Source of the DNA: Acidimicrobiales bacterium
GTDB lineage: Bacteria > Actinomycetota > Acidimicrobiia > Acidimicrobiales > Iamiaceae
NCBI GenBank assembly: GCA_035630295.1
Contig: DASQKY010000020.1
Span: 109,046 to 173,045 of the forward strand
Direction: 5' to 3'
DNA: 64,000 nt
The notes beneath the pieces are model-generated. The model ran no database searches. It was not told the origin of the DNA and saw only the letters and a list, made by a program, of their open reading frames with translations. Of the stretch, positions 34,069 through 42,782 are shown piece after piece. The stretch's first letter is position 1. Each line of letters opens with the position of its first letter. Made by a program: the position numbers and the translations under genes.

Positions 34069-36147
34069 CAGGGAGCGGGCGACGGCCAGGAGGTCGTCGG
34101 GGGAGAGGTCGCCGGACACGGTGAAGGCCTGCTCGCCGTCCGCCCCCCACACCGAGGGGAGGGCGGTCCCGCCCGCCACCACCTGGGCCTCCACGTCGCG
34201 GAAGGGGCCCTGCTCGAGGGTCACCGGCTCCGCCTCGACCGCCTCGTCGCCCCGGTCGAAGGGGTCGTCCCACGTCTCGCCCGCCTTGACCGGCGACGGC
34301 CGCAGGGTGACGACGATCTCGGCCGGGCCCCTGGTGTAGCGGAGGGACACGATCCGGCTCTCCTCGTGGATCGAGGCCCCGGAGATGGTGAAGCCGGTGG
34401 GCAGGAAGTCGGGGGTCAGGGGGACCATGTCGATCCGGCCCCGGATCTCGCCCAGCTGCACGGGGACGAAGCCCTGGGGCGTCGCCGCCGGGCTGTCGGG
34501 TGGGAGCTCCTGGGTGAACGAGGCCCCGGTGACGCCCAGGGCCACGTCGGAGAAGCGGACGTCGCGCACGATCTCGCCTTCGCGGGTCCACGTGATGCGC
34601 ACCGGCAGGAGCTCGGCCGCGTCCACGGTGTAGGTCACCCGCTGGCCGCCCTCGAGGGCGCCGGCCAGGCGCCACACCCGGACGCCGTCGACCTCGGCCC
34701 GGGTCGGCTCGGTGTCGGTCTCGGTGGCCAGGGCCCGGGTGGCCAGGGCGATCTCGGCCATGGGCAGGTCGGCGCGAGGCACGGTGGGGTCGGGCGGCCC
34801 GGGGGCCACGCCCACCTCGTGGCGGATGCCGAAGCCGGGGATGACGTCCTGGAGGACGCCGAGCCGGGCGTCGTGGGTGACGGTGCGCCCGCCCTCCTCC
34901 TCGACCCGGTACGACCCGTCCTCGGCGGCGGTGACGGCCATGGTGGCCTCGGACCGGGTGCCGTCGGGGGCCACCACCGTGCGGCGGACCGTGGCCGTCC
35001 ACCCCTCCGACGAGGCCAGGCGGTCGAGGCTGCGGCCGGCCACCGCCGCGGTGGTGTTGCCCCGCACCGGGGACTTGGCCGACGAGGCGGCCAGGTAGAG
35101 GGCCAGGACCAGGCCGCCGAGCAGGGCCAGGGGCACCACCACCACGGCCACCCGCAGGGCCACCGCCGGCCACGCCCGGCGCTCCCGCTGGCGGTCGGCC
35201 TCCTCGGCCAGGCCCTCCACCAGGTCGGGCTGCGACCGCCGGCTGCGCCGGGGGGCCCGCTTCTGCATGGCCACCGGCGGGGCCTTGGCCGGTGTGAGGG
35301 CCGGGGACGGCTCGCCGGGGACGGGCAGGCGGGGCGGGGGGGCGGCGGGCAGGGCCTCGCGCTCGGCCCGCAGGCGGGTGCCGAGCTGGGACCAGAAGGC
35401 GGGCGAGGCGGGCTCCGGCTCCAGGGCCCCCGGGTCGTCGCCCGCCGCGGCGTCGCCGGCAAGGTCATCGACAGCGAGGTCGTCGACAGCAGGATCGTCG
35501 TCGGTGGGGTCGTCGCCCGCAGGCCCGTCCTCGTCGGCCGGCGCGTCGAGGTCGCCGGTGGCCGGGTCGGTCGCCACCAGCAGGGAGTCCTCGACGAGGG
35601 TGCTGACCCGGTCGGCCACTGCCCCCACCACCCTGGGGTCGACGCCCAGGGCTGCGGCCACCACCTCGTCGGGCAGGCCCTCCTGCTCGGCCAGGGCCCA
35701 GACCGCCCGCTCCTCGGGGCGCAGGGCGGCCACGGCCCGGCCCAGGGCGTCGTCCCCCAGGCGGGGGGCGGCATCGGCGGGGGCGGCCCGGCGCCCCGGG
35801 GCCGGGGAGCCCCGGCGCTGGCGGCGGCGGATCTCGTGGCCGCAGGCCATCCACACGTGGTTGAGCAGGAACACCACCGCGTCGGGGGAGCCCTTGCGCC
35901 GGGCCCGGTAGGCCCGCACGTACGCCACCAGCAGGACCTCGTCGGTGGCCCGGCCCCCCAGCACCAGGTGGGCCAGGCGGCGGGCCCGGGGGTCGAGGTG
36001 CTGCAGGAGGGTGGCCCAGGCCCGGTTGCTGCCGGCGCGGGTGGCAGCCAGCATGCGATCGGCCGCGGGGTCGACGCCCTCGGGCGGGGGGGCGGCCTCG
36101 GGCCGCACCTGTGGGGTGGGGGGACGGGCGGAGGGGGGCACGGTCAC
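34063..36147 (-). CDS. Membrane fusion: sigma-factor-like N-terminus with RseB/LolA-like outer domain
   Basis: A 694-residue protein with an unusual layout. Residues about 43-113 resemble sigma-70 region 2 (YVRAYRARRKGSPDAVVFLL, HEIRRRQRRG) and about 135-190 region 4 (LRPEERAVWALAEQEGLP, ALGVDPRVVGAVADRV). An acidic Asp/Pro-rich linker follows, then one membrane helix at about 330-352, then 340 outside residues resembling the MucB/RseB and DUF4367 folds (VRVWRLAGALEGGQRVTYTVD, LPTGFTISGASIHEESRIVSLRY). RseB-like domains sense envelope stress. GTG 36147 is chosen; GTG 36141 and an ATG at about 36056 are alternatives. It is convergent with GH1 and divergent from an L,D-transpeptidase gene. Confidence 0.65.
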   Translation of the reverse strand: MTVPPSARPPTPQVRPEAAPPPEGVDPAADRMLAATRAGSNRAWATLLQHLDPRARRLAHLVLGGRATDEVLLVAYVRAYRARRKGSPDAVVFLLNHVWMACGHEIRRRQRRGSPAPGRRAAPADAAPRLGDDALGRAVAALRPEERAVWALAEQEGLPDEVVAAALGVDPRVVGAVADRVSTLVEDSLLVATDPATGDLDAPADEDGPAGDDPTDDDPAVDDLAVDDLAGDAAAGDDPGALEPEPASPAFWSQLGTRLRAEREALPAAPPPRLPVPGEPSPALTPAKAPPVAMQKRAPRRSRRSQPDLVEGLAEEADRQRERRAWPAVALRVAVVVVPLALLGGLVLALYLAASSAKSPVRGNTTAAVAGRSLDRLASSEGWTATVRRTVVAPDGTRSEATMAVTAAEDGSYRVEEEGGRTVTHDARLGVLQDVIPGFGIRHEVGVAPGPPDPTVPRADLPMAEIALATRALATETDTEPTRAEVDGVRVWRLAGALEGGQRVTYTVDAAELLPVRITWTREGEIVRDVRFSDVALGVTGASFTQELPPDSPAATPQGFVPVQLGEIRGRIDMVPLTPDFLPTGFTISGASIHEESRIVSLRYTRGPAEIVVTLRPSPVKAGETWDDPFDRGDEAVEAEPVTLEQGPFRDVEAQVVAGGTALPSVWGADGEQAFTVSGDLSPDDLLAVARSLG

Positions 36148-36264
36148 GGGAGGTGGGGGGGCGGGAGCACGATGCCGCCCCCGGCAGGATCGCACATGGG
36201 TGATGCATCCCCGGGCCGCCCGCATCGCTCCTGGGTGAGCGCGTCGGCAAGACTCGTCGCCACC

Positions 36265-37206
36265 ATGCACCGTCGCCGCTCCCGCTCGACGCCGATCCTG
36301 GTCGCCTTGGTCGCCGTCCTCCTCGCCGCCTGCTCCGGTGGGTCGCCCGCCGCCCAGGCCACCACCCGCGGTGGTGCCGCCGAGGAGGCGGGCGCCAGCT
36401 CCACGACCGGTCCGGCGCCGACCACCGGGTCGTCCACGACCACCACCACCGAGGCCCCGGCCACCACCGAGGCGCCCACCACCACCACCACCGAGCCCCC
36501 CGCCCCGGCCCCGCCGGCCATCGAGGTCGGCGACCTGCGGAGCGGCTCGGACGGCCCCCGCACCAAGGCCCTCCAGGAGGCCCTCGACCGCCTGGGCTTC
36601 GACCCCGGCGAGGCCGACGGGGCCTTCGGCACCAAGACCACCCTGGCCGTGTGGGCCTACCAGGCCCTGACCGGCCGCCCCCAGGACGGCGTGGTCACCG
36701 CCGAGCTGGAGCAGGCCGTCCTCACCTCCGGACCCATCCCCATGCTGCGGCCCGACCTGGGGCCCACCCACACCGAGGTGGACCTGGACAAGCAGGTGCT
36801 CCTGGTGTGGGGCGACGGGGTGCTGGAGCTGGCCACCCACGTCTCCAGCGGCTCGGGCGTGGCCTACTGCGAGGACGGCCACTGCGGCGACGCCGTCACC
36901 CCCGTGGGCGACTACCGCTACCAGCGCCGCATCGCCGGGGAGCGTCACGCCCCCCTGGGCGTGCTCTACAACCCGGTGTACTTCAACGGCGGCATCGCCG
37001 TGCACGGTGCCGGGTCGGTGCCGGCCCGCCCCGCCTCCCACGGGTGCGTCCGGATCCCCATGCACATCTCGGACTACTTCCAGAGCCTGGTGGCCGACGG
37101 CGAGCCCATCGCCGTGTTCCGCGGCGGCACGGGCCCCGCCGCCCCCGTGGCCGCCCCCGGCGGGCCGGCCGCCCCGCCCCCGGCTGGAGCCGAGAACGGC
37201 GGCTGA
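36265..37206 (+). CDS. L,D-transpeptidase lipoprotein with peptidoglycan-binding domain
   Basis: Wall-crosslinking enzyme of 313 residues that forms 3-3 bonds or attaches proteins. The lipobox is VAVLLAACSG (cysteine near residue 23); a Thr/Pro-rich linker with poly-Thr runs follows; a PG_binding_1 domain spans about 85-150 (LQEALDRLGFDPGEADGAFG); and the YkuD domain has HGAGSVPARPASHGCVRIP with the catalytic HGC. The ATG sits 30 bases downstream of an in-frame GTG that is a less likely start. The metalloprotease-like gene follows after 3 bases. Confidence 0.9.
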   Translation: MHRRRSRSTPILVALVAVLLAACSGGSPAAQATTRGGAAEEAGASSTTGPAPTTGSSTTTTTEAPATTEAPTTTTTEPPAPAPPAIEVGDLRSGSDGPRTKALQEALDRLGFDPGEADGAFGTKTTLAVWAYQALTGRPQDGVVTAELEQAVLTSGPIPMLRPDLGPTHTEVDLDKQVLLVWGDGVLELATHVSSGSGVAYCEDGHCGDAVTPVGDYRYQRRIAGERHAPLGVLYNPVYFNGGIAVHGAGSVPARPASHGCVRIPMHISDYFQSLVADGEPIAVFRGGTGPAAPVAAPGGPAAPPPAGAENGG

Positions 37207-37209
37207 GCC

Positions 37210-38763
37210 GTGACCGCCGGGTCGCCCCCGCCCTCCTGGCCCCCGGCGGGACCGTCCCCGGCCGGACCGCCCCCGCCCGGGCCCGGCGTGCAGGTCGGGG
37301 GGGCCGAGTACCCGGCCCGGCCCCCCGAGCAGTGGCCGGCGTGGTCGCCGTCCTCCGGTCCCGGCGTCCCCGGGAGCCCGCCCGCCGGGTTCCCGCCGGG
37401 TGACGCCCCGGCGGGCGGGCGGGGCCGGTCGCCGGCCGGGGCCGTGGTGGCCGTGGCCGTCGTGCTGGTGCTGGTGCTGGTGGCTGTCCTGGGCCTCGGC
37501 ACCCTGGGCGACGGCGGGGGCGACGACCTCGTCGGCTCGGGGACCAGCGCCCCCCAGGGCGCCCCGCCCCTGGGCCCCGGTGACCCGGGCAGCGGCCTGG
37601 GTCCGGCCGAGCCGTCGGTGCCGGGCCTCGACCCGGGCTTCGGCGACCCCGAGGCCCTGGCCCGCCCCCTCGAGGAGGTCGTGCCCGAGATCATCTCCTT
37701 CGTGGAGGAGGAGCGCGGCCACCGGTTCGCCACCGAGCCGGTGGTGGAGGGCCTGCCCGACGACGAGTTCCGCGACCGCCTGCAGGCCACCGCCGAGGGG
37801 GAGGAGCTGTTCAGCCCGGACGGCGAGGCCTGGATCCGGGCTCTCGGGGTCCTGCCTCCCGACGCCGACCCCGGAGAGGTCGGGGCCGACCTCCTCGAGG
37901 GCAGCGTCCAGGGCTTCTACGACACGGACACGGCCGAGCTGGTGGTCCGCGGCGACGTCATCACCCCGTACGTCCAGACCGTCATCGCCCACGAGCTGAC
38001 CCACGCCCTCGACGACCAGGTCTTCGACCTGTCCCGCATCGAGGCCCTGGGCGACCGCCACGACGCCGCCTTCGCCTTCCAGGCCCTGATCGAGGGCACG
38101 GCCCGGGTGGTGCAGCTGGCCTTCGAGGACGAGGCCCTGAGCCCCGAGGAGCAGGCCGCCTCCCAGGCCGAGAAGCTGGGCCTGGCCGGCGGGAGCGGCG
38201 GCGGTGGGGGCGGCGGGCTCGCCCCCGGCGGCGTGGACCTGCTGGCCCTGAGCATCATGTCGGTCCTGCCCTACGGCAACGGGGCCCGCCTGGTCGAGGC
38301 CGTGCTGGCCGGCGGGCCGGCCGCCCTGGACCGGGCCTTCGTCGACCCGCCCACCACCAGCGAGCAGGTCCTCGACCCCGCCGCCTACGAGGCCCGGGAG
38401 CCGGCCGTGGCCGTGCCCGCCCCCGTGGCCGACGGCCCGGAGCTGGGCCGGGGGCAGTTCGGGGCGGTCGACGTCCGCATCCTGGAGGTGGTGGCCGACC
38501 CCGTGGGCGTGATCTCCCGCATGGACCCCAGGTTGTTCCTGGAGGGCAGCGCCGCAGTCGACCCGATGGACGGCTTCGGCGGCGGGGAGTACGTCACCTG
38601 GCGGTCGGGCCCGGAGTCCTGCATCCGGGCCAACCTGGTCGCCGACGACGCCGGCGGCCGGGCCCTCCTGGACGACCTGGTCCAGGGCTGGGCCGAGGAC
38701 GTCGGCGGCGTCGAGGTGGCCTCCACCGGAGCCCTGTCGCTCACCTTCACCTCCTGCCGCTGA
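37210..38763 (+). CDS. Membrane-anchored HExxH zinc-protease-like protein
   Basis: A 517-residue protein. Residues 1-75 are Pro/Gly-rich and cytoplasmic, a membrane helix spans about 77-98 (AVVAVAVVLVLVLVAVLGL), and the large outside domain carries TVIAHELTHALDDQVF (HExxH, about residue 260) with a later FQALIEGTARVVQ that could give the third metal ligand glutamate. A poly-Gly run follows, and cysteines occur in the last 60 residues. It resembles uncharacterised actinobacterial zinc peptidases. It starts with GTG 3 bases after the L,D-transpeptidase stop, so the pair probably works in the wall. Confidence 0.72.
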   Translation: MTAGSPPPSWPPAGPSPAGPPPPGPGVQVGGAEYPARPPEQWPAWSPSSGPGVPGSPPAGFPPGDAPAGGRGRSPAGAVVAVAVVLVLVLVAVLGLGTLGDGGGDDLVGSGTSAPQGAPPLGPGDPGSGLGPAEPSVPGLDPGFGDPEALARPLEEVVPEIISFVEEERGHRFATEPVVEGLPDDEFRDRLQATAEGEELFSPDGEAWIRALGVLPPDADPGEVGADLLEGSVQGFYDTDTAELVVRGDVITPYVQTVIAHELTHALDDQVFDLSRIEALGDRHDAAFAFQALIEGTARVVQLAFEDEALSPEEQAASQAEKLGLAGGSGGGGGGGLAPGGVDLLALSIMSVLPYGNGARLVEAVLAGGPAALDRAFVDPPTTSEQVLDPAAYEAREPAVAVPAPVADGPELGRGQFGAVDVRILEVVADPVGVISRMDPRLFLEGSAAVDPMDGFGGGEYVTWRSGPESCIRANLVADDAGGRALLDDLVQGWAEDVGGVEVASTGALSLTFTSCR

Positions 38764-38780
38764 CCGGCCGACCCGACTCC

Positions 38781-38786
38781 TAGGGT
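38781..38786 (+). promoter_or_regulatory. Leaderless -10 box for SDR
   Basis: TAGGGT ends 6 bases before the ATG at 38793. Confidence 0.6.
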
Positions 38787-38792
38787 GCGGCC

Positions 38793-39575
38793 ATGGCCGC
38801 CCCCCCGCCCGATCCCTCGACCCTGTTCCGGCTGGACGGGCGGGTGGCGGTGGTGACCGGGGCGTCGGCCGGCCTCGGTGACCGCTTCGCCCGGGTGCTC
38901 CACGCCGCCGGGGCCACGGTGGTGGTGGCCGCCCGCCGGGTCGAGCGCCTCGACGCGCTGGCCGCCGAGCTGGGGGAGCGGGTCCTGGCCGTGGCCTGCG
39001 ACGTCACCGTGGACGACGACCTGGTGGGCCTGGCCGACACCGCGGCCGAGCTGGCCGGCGGGGCGGTCGACGTGCTGGTCAACAACGCCGGCATCGGGGC
39101 GCCCCAGCCGGCCGAGTCCGAGCCGGTGGGCACGTTCCGGGACGTGGTGGAGGTCAACCTCACCGCCCTGTTCCGGCTGACCCAGCTGGTGGCGGGGCCG
39201 ATGGTGGCCGCCGGGCGGGGCAGCGTGGTCAACGTGGCCTCCATGCTGGGCCTGGTGGCGGCCACCCCGATCAAGCAGGCCTCGTACTGCGCCTCCAAGG
39301 GCGGCGTGGTGAACCTGACCCGCGAGCTGGGCTGCCAGTGGGCCCGCAAGGGCGTGCGGGTCAACGCCCTGGCCCCCGGCTGGTTCCCCACCGAGATGAC
39401 CGAGGGCATGTGGGGCGACGAGGCCTCGGGACGCTTCGTGGCCGATCAGTGCCCCATGGGCCGTCGGGGCGAGCTGCCGGAGCTCGACGGGGCCCTGCTG
39501 TTCCTGGCCTCCGACGCCTCCTCCTACATGACCGGCCAGACCCTGACCGTGGACGGGGGCTGGACCGCCCGCTGA
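38793..39575 (+). CDS. Short-chain dehydrogenase/reductase
   Basis: Classical SDR of 260 residues: VVTGASAGLGDRFARVL, VLVNNAGIG, SVVNVASMLGLV (catalytic Ser), YCASKGGVVNLTREL (YxxxK), and GQTLTVDGGW at the C-terminus as in 3-oxoacyl or glucose dehydrogenases. The substrate is unknown; the acyl-CoA genes nearby do not share its operon. It is probably leaderless (TAGGGT box). It is convergent with the VOC gene. Confidence 0.9.
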   Translation: MAAPPPDPSTLFRLDGRVAVVTGASAGLGDRFARVLHAAGATVVVAARRVERLDALAAELGERVLAVACDVTVDDDLVGLADTAAELAGGAVDVLVNNAGIGAPQPAESEPVGTFRDVVEVNLTALFRLTQLVAGPMVAAGRGSVVNVASMLGLVAATPIKQASYCASKGGVVNLTRELGCQWARKGVRVNALAPGWFPTEMTEGMWGDEASGRFVADQCPMGRRGELPELDGALLFLASDASSYMTGQTLTVDGGWTAR

Positions 39576-39588
39576 CCGCAGCCCCGGT

Positions 39589-40569
39589 TCAGTAGCCGGG
39601 GGCGGGCCGGAACAGGTCGAAGCGCAGGCCCTGGTCGTCCACGCACTCGGCGTTGCCCCCCGAGGGGTACGTGGCCCGGCTCAGCACCCGGCCACCCAGC
39701 TCCTCCACCCGGGCCGCGTAGGCCTCGATGTCGTCCACCCGGAAGTAGGCGGTCACCGGCGGGCCGTCGCCCTCGCCCTCCATGAAGCCCATGGGGAAGC
39801 GGGTGTTGGCCACATGGCCCCCGCCCTCCAGGGAGCCGGGCTCCACCTCCCAGGCGAACAGGGCGCCGAAGAAGCTGCGGGCCCGGTCCAGGTCACCGGT
39901 CCGCAGGACGATGTAGCCGGGCTCCACCGGCCGCCGGGCGGTGACCTTCCAGTCGCCGCCGTCACCCCCGGCACCCCGGTCCACCTCGGCCTCGGCGGTG
40001 CGGGCGGCGTCGATGGGCTGGCTGATCATCCACCGGTGCCCGAAGGGGTCGAGGATGGTGGCGTTGCGGTTGCCGTGGCCCTGGTCGGCCGGCTCCCGCA
40101 GGCTGGTGGCCCCCTCCTCCACGGCCCGGCGGAACGTGTGGTCGACGTCGGCCACCTCGAGGTGGAGGGCGACGCTGCTGCCCTCGTGGTCGAGGGGCGA
40201 GCGCACCCCGATCTCGGGGTAGGCGTCGGACAGCATCAGCCGGGCGCCGCCGATCACCACCTCGGCGTGGCCGACGCGCCCGTCGTCGCCGGTGAAGCGG
40301 GTGGTCTCGATGGCCCCCAGCACGTCGCGGTACCAGTCCAGGGCGGCGACGGCGTCGTGGACGGCGATGTAGGGGACGAGCGGGCTGGCGACGGGGGTCT
40401 CGGTGGGGGGCACGGCGTCTCCTCCTCGGAGCTGGATGGCGGGTACGGCCTCGGGGCCGGGGGGCGGGGCCAGGGCGGCCTCCAGCCGGCGCCGCAGGGC
40501 GGCGGTGAAGGCGGGGTCGGGCGCCACCGGCGTGGCCGGCAGGCGCAGGGCGTCGAACGGGTCAGCCAC
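39589..40569 (-). CDS. Two-domain VOC (glyoxalase/bleomycin-resistance fold) protein
   Basis: A 326-residue protein with a 55-residue N-terminal segment (DPFDALRLPATPV, AALRRRLEAAL) and two vicinal-oxygen-chelate units. The first (VPYIAVHDAVAALDWY, ILDPFGHRWMI) resembles the PhnB/YdcJ-type fold. The second starts YIVLRTGDLDRARSFFG and ends GLRFDLFRPAPGY. The activity cannot be named. The GTG overlaps the end of the ECF sigma gene by eight bases, so it is translationally coupled and may be the sigma factor's cofactor or target. Confidence 0.83.
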   Translation of the reverse strand: MADPFDALRLPATPVAPDPAFTAALRRRLEAALAPPPGPEAVPAIQLRGGDAVPPTETPVASPLVPYIAVHDAVAALDWYRDVLGAIETTRFTGDDGRVGHAEVVIGGARLMLSDAYPEIGVRSPLDHEGSSVALHLEVADVDHTFRRAVEEGATSLREPADQGHGNRNATILDPFGHRWMISQPIDAARTAEAEVDRGAGGDGGDWKVTARRPVEPGYIVLRTGDLDRARSFFGALFAWEVEPGSLEGGGHVANTRFPMGFMEGEGDGPPVTAYFRVDDIEAYAARVEELGGRVLSRATYPSGGNAECVDDQGLRFDLFRPAPGY

Positions 40570-41116
40570 GATCGGTCCCCCTCTCGTCCGGGGTGGTGGG
40601 CGCGGTGTCGGCCGCTGCCCGGCGGAAGGCGGCCCGGGCTCGCACCAGCAGGGCTTCGGTGGCGTGCACGGTGCGGTCCAGGTGGCGGGCCACCTCCGGC
40701 ACGCTCAGGCCGTCGAGGTAGCGCAGGGTCAGGGCCGAGCGGTGGTGTGGCCCGAGGCCGGCCAGCACGTCCCGGGCCACGGCGGCGTCCAGGTGGGCGT
40801 CCCAGGGGTCGTCCACCGCCTCGGGCTGGGCCGCCACCCGGTGCAGGCGGCGTTCCTCGCGACCGGCCCGGCGCCAGTGGTCGACCAGCTTGTGGCGGGC
40901 CACGCCCACCAGCCAGGCCACCGTCAGGTCCGGCACCGTGCCCTTCTGCACGGCGGCCACCGCGGCCAGGAAGGTCTCGGAGGTGACGTCCTCGGCGGTG
41001 GCCCGGTCGCCGCAGCGGGGCAGCAGGTAGCCGTAGACCTCGGGGAGCGCCCGGTCGTAGAGGGCCAGCAGGGCGCCACCCTGGTCGGCTCCGGCGGCGG
41101 CGGGGTCGGGGCTCAC
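40562..41116 (-). CDS. ECF RNA polymerase sigma factor
   Basis: Alternative sigma factor of 184 residues. Region 2 is around ALYDRALPEVYGYLLPRCGD, TAEDVTSETFLAA and WLVGVARHKLVDHWRR; region 4 is LAGLGPHHRSALTLRYLDGLSVPEVA with HATEALLVRARAAFRR. No anti-sigma gene is visible; instead a VOC protein gene overlaps its end, a sigma-VOC arrangement seen in other actinobacteria. It starts with GTG directly behind GAGGAGA, an unusually tight spacing, and is divergent from an acyl-CoA synthetase gene. Confidence 0.88.
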   Translation of the reverse strand: MSPDPAAAGADQGGALLALYDRALPEVYGYLLPRCGDRATAEDVTSETFLAAVAAVQKGTVPDLTVAWLVGVARHKLVDHWRRAGREERRLHRVAAQPEAVDDPWDAHLDAAVARDVLAGLGPHHRSALTLRYLDGLSVPEVARHLDRTVHATEALLVRARAAFRRAAADTAPTTPDERGTDRG

Positions 41117-41166
41117 GTCTCCTCATCGTCGCCCACGGCCCCCCTCCGACGGGGGACGGCGAGAAG

Positions 41167-41172
41167 TACCGT
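41167..41172 (+). promoter_or_regulatory. Leaderless -10 box for acyl-CoA synthetase
   Basis: TACCGT ends 7 bases before the ATG at 41180. Confidence 0.6.
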
Positions 41173-41179
41173 GCCGGCC

Positions 41180-42712
41180 ATGAAGGTGCCCCTGACCCTG
41201 CGCGACTTCCTGGACCGGGCCGAGGCCGTCTACCCCGACCGGGTGGCGGTGGTGGACGAGCCCGACCAGCCGGCCCCGTCGCTGGGGGAGCTGACGTTCC
41301 GGGCACTGGCGGCCCGGGCCCGGGCCCAGGCCGCCGGCCTGGACCGGCTGGGCGTGGGCCCCGGCGAGCGGGTGGCCGTGGTGTCGCAGAACGCGGCCCG
41401 GCTCCTGACCGGCTTCTGGGGCGTGTCGGGCTGGGGCCGCATCCACGTGCCGGTCAACTTCCGGCTGGCCCGGGACGAGATCGCCTACATCGTCGAGCAC
41501 TGCGGGGCCTCGGTCCTCCTCTACGACCCCGAGGCGGCCGACTCGGTGGCCGGCATCGACTGCGCCCACCGCTTCGAGCTGGGGGCCGAGGCCGACGAGG
41601 CCCTCCTGGCCCCCGACGTCGAGCCCGTCCCGTGGGAGCCCGACGAGGACGCCACCGCCACCATCAACTACACCTCCGGCACCACCGCCCGGCCCAAGGG
41701 GGTGCAGCAGACCCATCGCAGCCTGTGGCTCAACGCCTCGGTGTTCGGGTGGCAGGCCGGGGTCAGCGACCGCGACGTCTACCTCCACACCCTGCCCATG
41801 TTCCACTGCAACGGCTGGGGCATGCCCTTCGCCACCGCCGGGATGGGCGCCACCCAGGTGGTGCTGCGCAAGGTGGACGGGGCCGAGATCCTGCGCCGGG
41901 TCGACCGCCACGGTGTCACCCTCCTGTGCGGGGCGCCGGCGGTGGTCAACGCCGTGCTCGACGCCGCCGCCGACCTGGACACCGTCCCCGGGGCCGGGCG
42001 GACCCGCATCGTGGTGGCCGGGGCCCCACCCCCCACCCGCACCGTCGAGCGGGTGGAGACCGAGCTGGGCTGGGAGCTCATCCAGATCTACGGCCTGACC
42101 GAGACCGCGCCCCTGGTCACCATGAACCGCACCCGGGCCGAGTGGGACGGGCTGGACCCGGCCGAGCGGGCCCGCCGGCTGGGCCGGGCCGGCGCCCCCG
42201 CCCTCGGGGTCCGGGTCGGCCTGACCGGCCAGGGCGAGATCACCACCCGCACCAACCACGTGATGGAGGGCTACTGGGACCAGCCCGAGGCCACCGCCGA
42301 GGCCATCGTGGACGGCTGGTTCCACACCGGCGACGGGGGCGTGGTCGACGACGAGGGCTACGTGGCCATCTCCGACCGCAAGAAGGACGTGATCATCTCC
42401 GGGGGCGAGAACGTGTCGTCCATCGAGGTGGAGGACGCCCTGTTCAGCCACCCGGCGGTGGCCGAGGTGGCCGTGATCGGCGTGCCCGACGAGCGGTGGG
42501 GCGAGGCCGTGACCGGCCTGGTGGTCCTGGCCGAGGGGCAGGCCGCCACCGAGGACGAGCTGCGCGAGCACTGCCGGGGCCGCCTGGCCGGCTACAAGGT
42601 CCCCAAGCGCATCGAGCTGCGGGCCGAGCTGGCCCGCACCGCCACCGGCAAGCTCCAGAAGTTCAAGCTGCGGGAGCCGTACTGGCAGGGCCGGGAGCGC
42701 CAGGTCAACTGA
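41180..42712 (+). CDS. AMP-binding acyl-CoA synthetase
   Basis: ANL-superfamily enzyme of 510 residues that activates a carboxylic acid through an acyl-adenylate to its CoA ester. Motifs are INYTSGTTARPKGVQQTHR (P-loop), QIYGLTETAPLVTMNR, GWFHTGDGGVVDDEGYV, DRKKDVIISGGENVSSIEVE and the C-terminal lysine in ARTATGKLQKFKLRE. The LPMFHCNGWG segment is common in medium-chain or aromatic acid ligases. It is leaderless behind TACCGT and followed by a strong hairpin, so probably monocistronic. Confidence 0.92.
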   Translation: MKVPLTLRDFLDRAEAVYPDRVAVVDEPDQPAPSLGELTFRALAARARAQAAGLDRLGVGPGERVAVVSQNAARLLTGFWGVSGWGRIHVPVNFRLARDEIAYIVEHCGASVLLYDPEAADSVAGIDCAHRFELGAEADEALLAPDVEPVPWEPDEDATATINYTSGTTARPKGVQQTHRSLWLNASVFGWQAGVSDRDVYLHTLPMFHCNGWGMPFATAGMGATQVVLRKVDGAEILRRVDRHGVTLLCGAPAVVNAVLDAAADLDTVPGAGRTRIVVAGAPPPTRTVERVETELGWELIQIYGLTETAPLVTMNRTRAEWDGLDPAERARRLGRAGAPALGVRVGLTGQGEITTRTNHVMEGYWDQPEATAEAIVDGWFHTGDGGVVDDEGYVAISDRKKDVIISGGENVSSIEVEDALFSHPAVAEVAVIGVPDERWGEAVTGLVVLAEGQAATEDELREHCRGRLAGYKVPKRIELRAELARTATGKLQKFKLREPYWQGRERQVN

Positions 42713-42713
42713 C

Positions 42714-42772
42714 CCCCCGTTCTCGGCACGAAGGAGCCGGGATGTCGGGCCCTTTCGTGCCCGGAACGGGGG
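42714..42772. terminator. Long hairpin between convergent genes
   Basis: CCCCCGTTC and GGCACGAAGG on the left pair with CCTTTCGTGCC and GAACGGGGG on the right, broken only by a two-base mismatch. It sits right after the acyl-CoA synthetase stop and 10 bases from the end of the convergent serine hydrolase gene. Confidence 0.65.
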
Positions 42773-42782
42773 AGGGGTGGGG

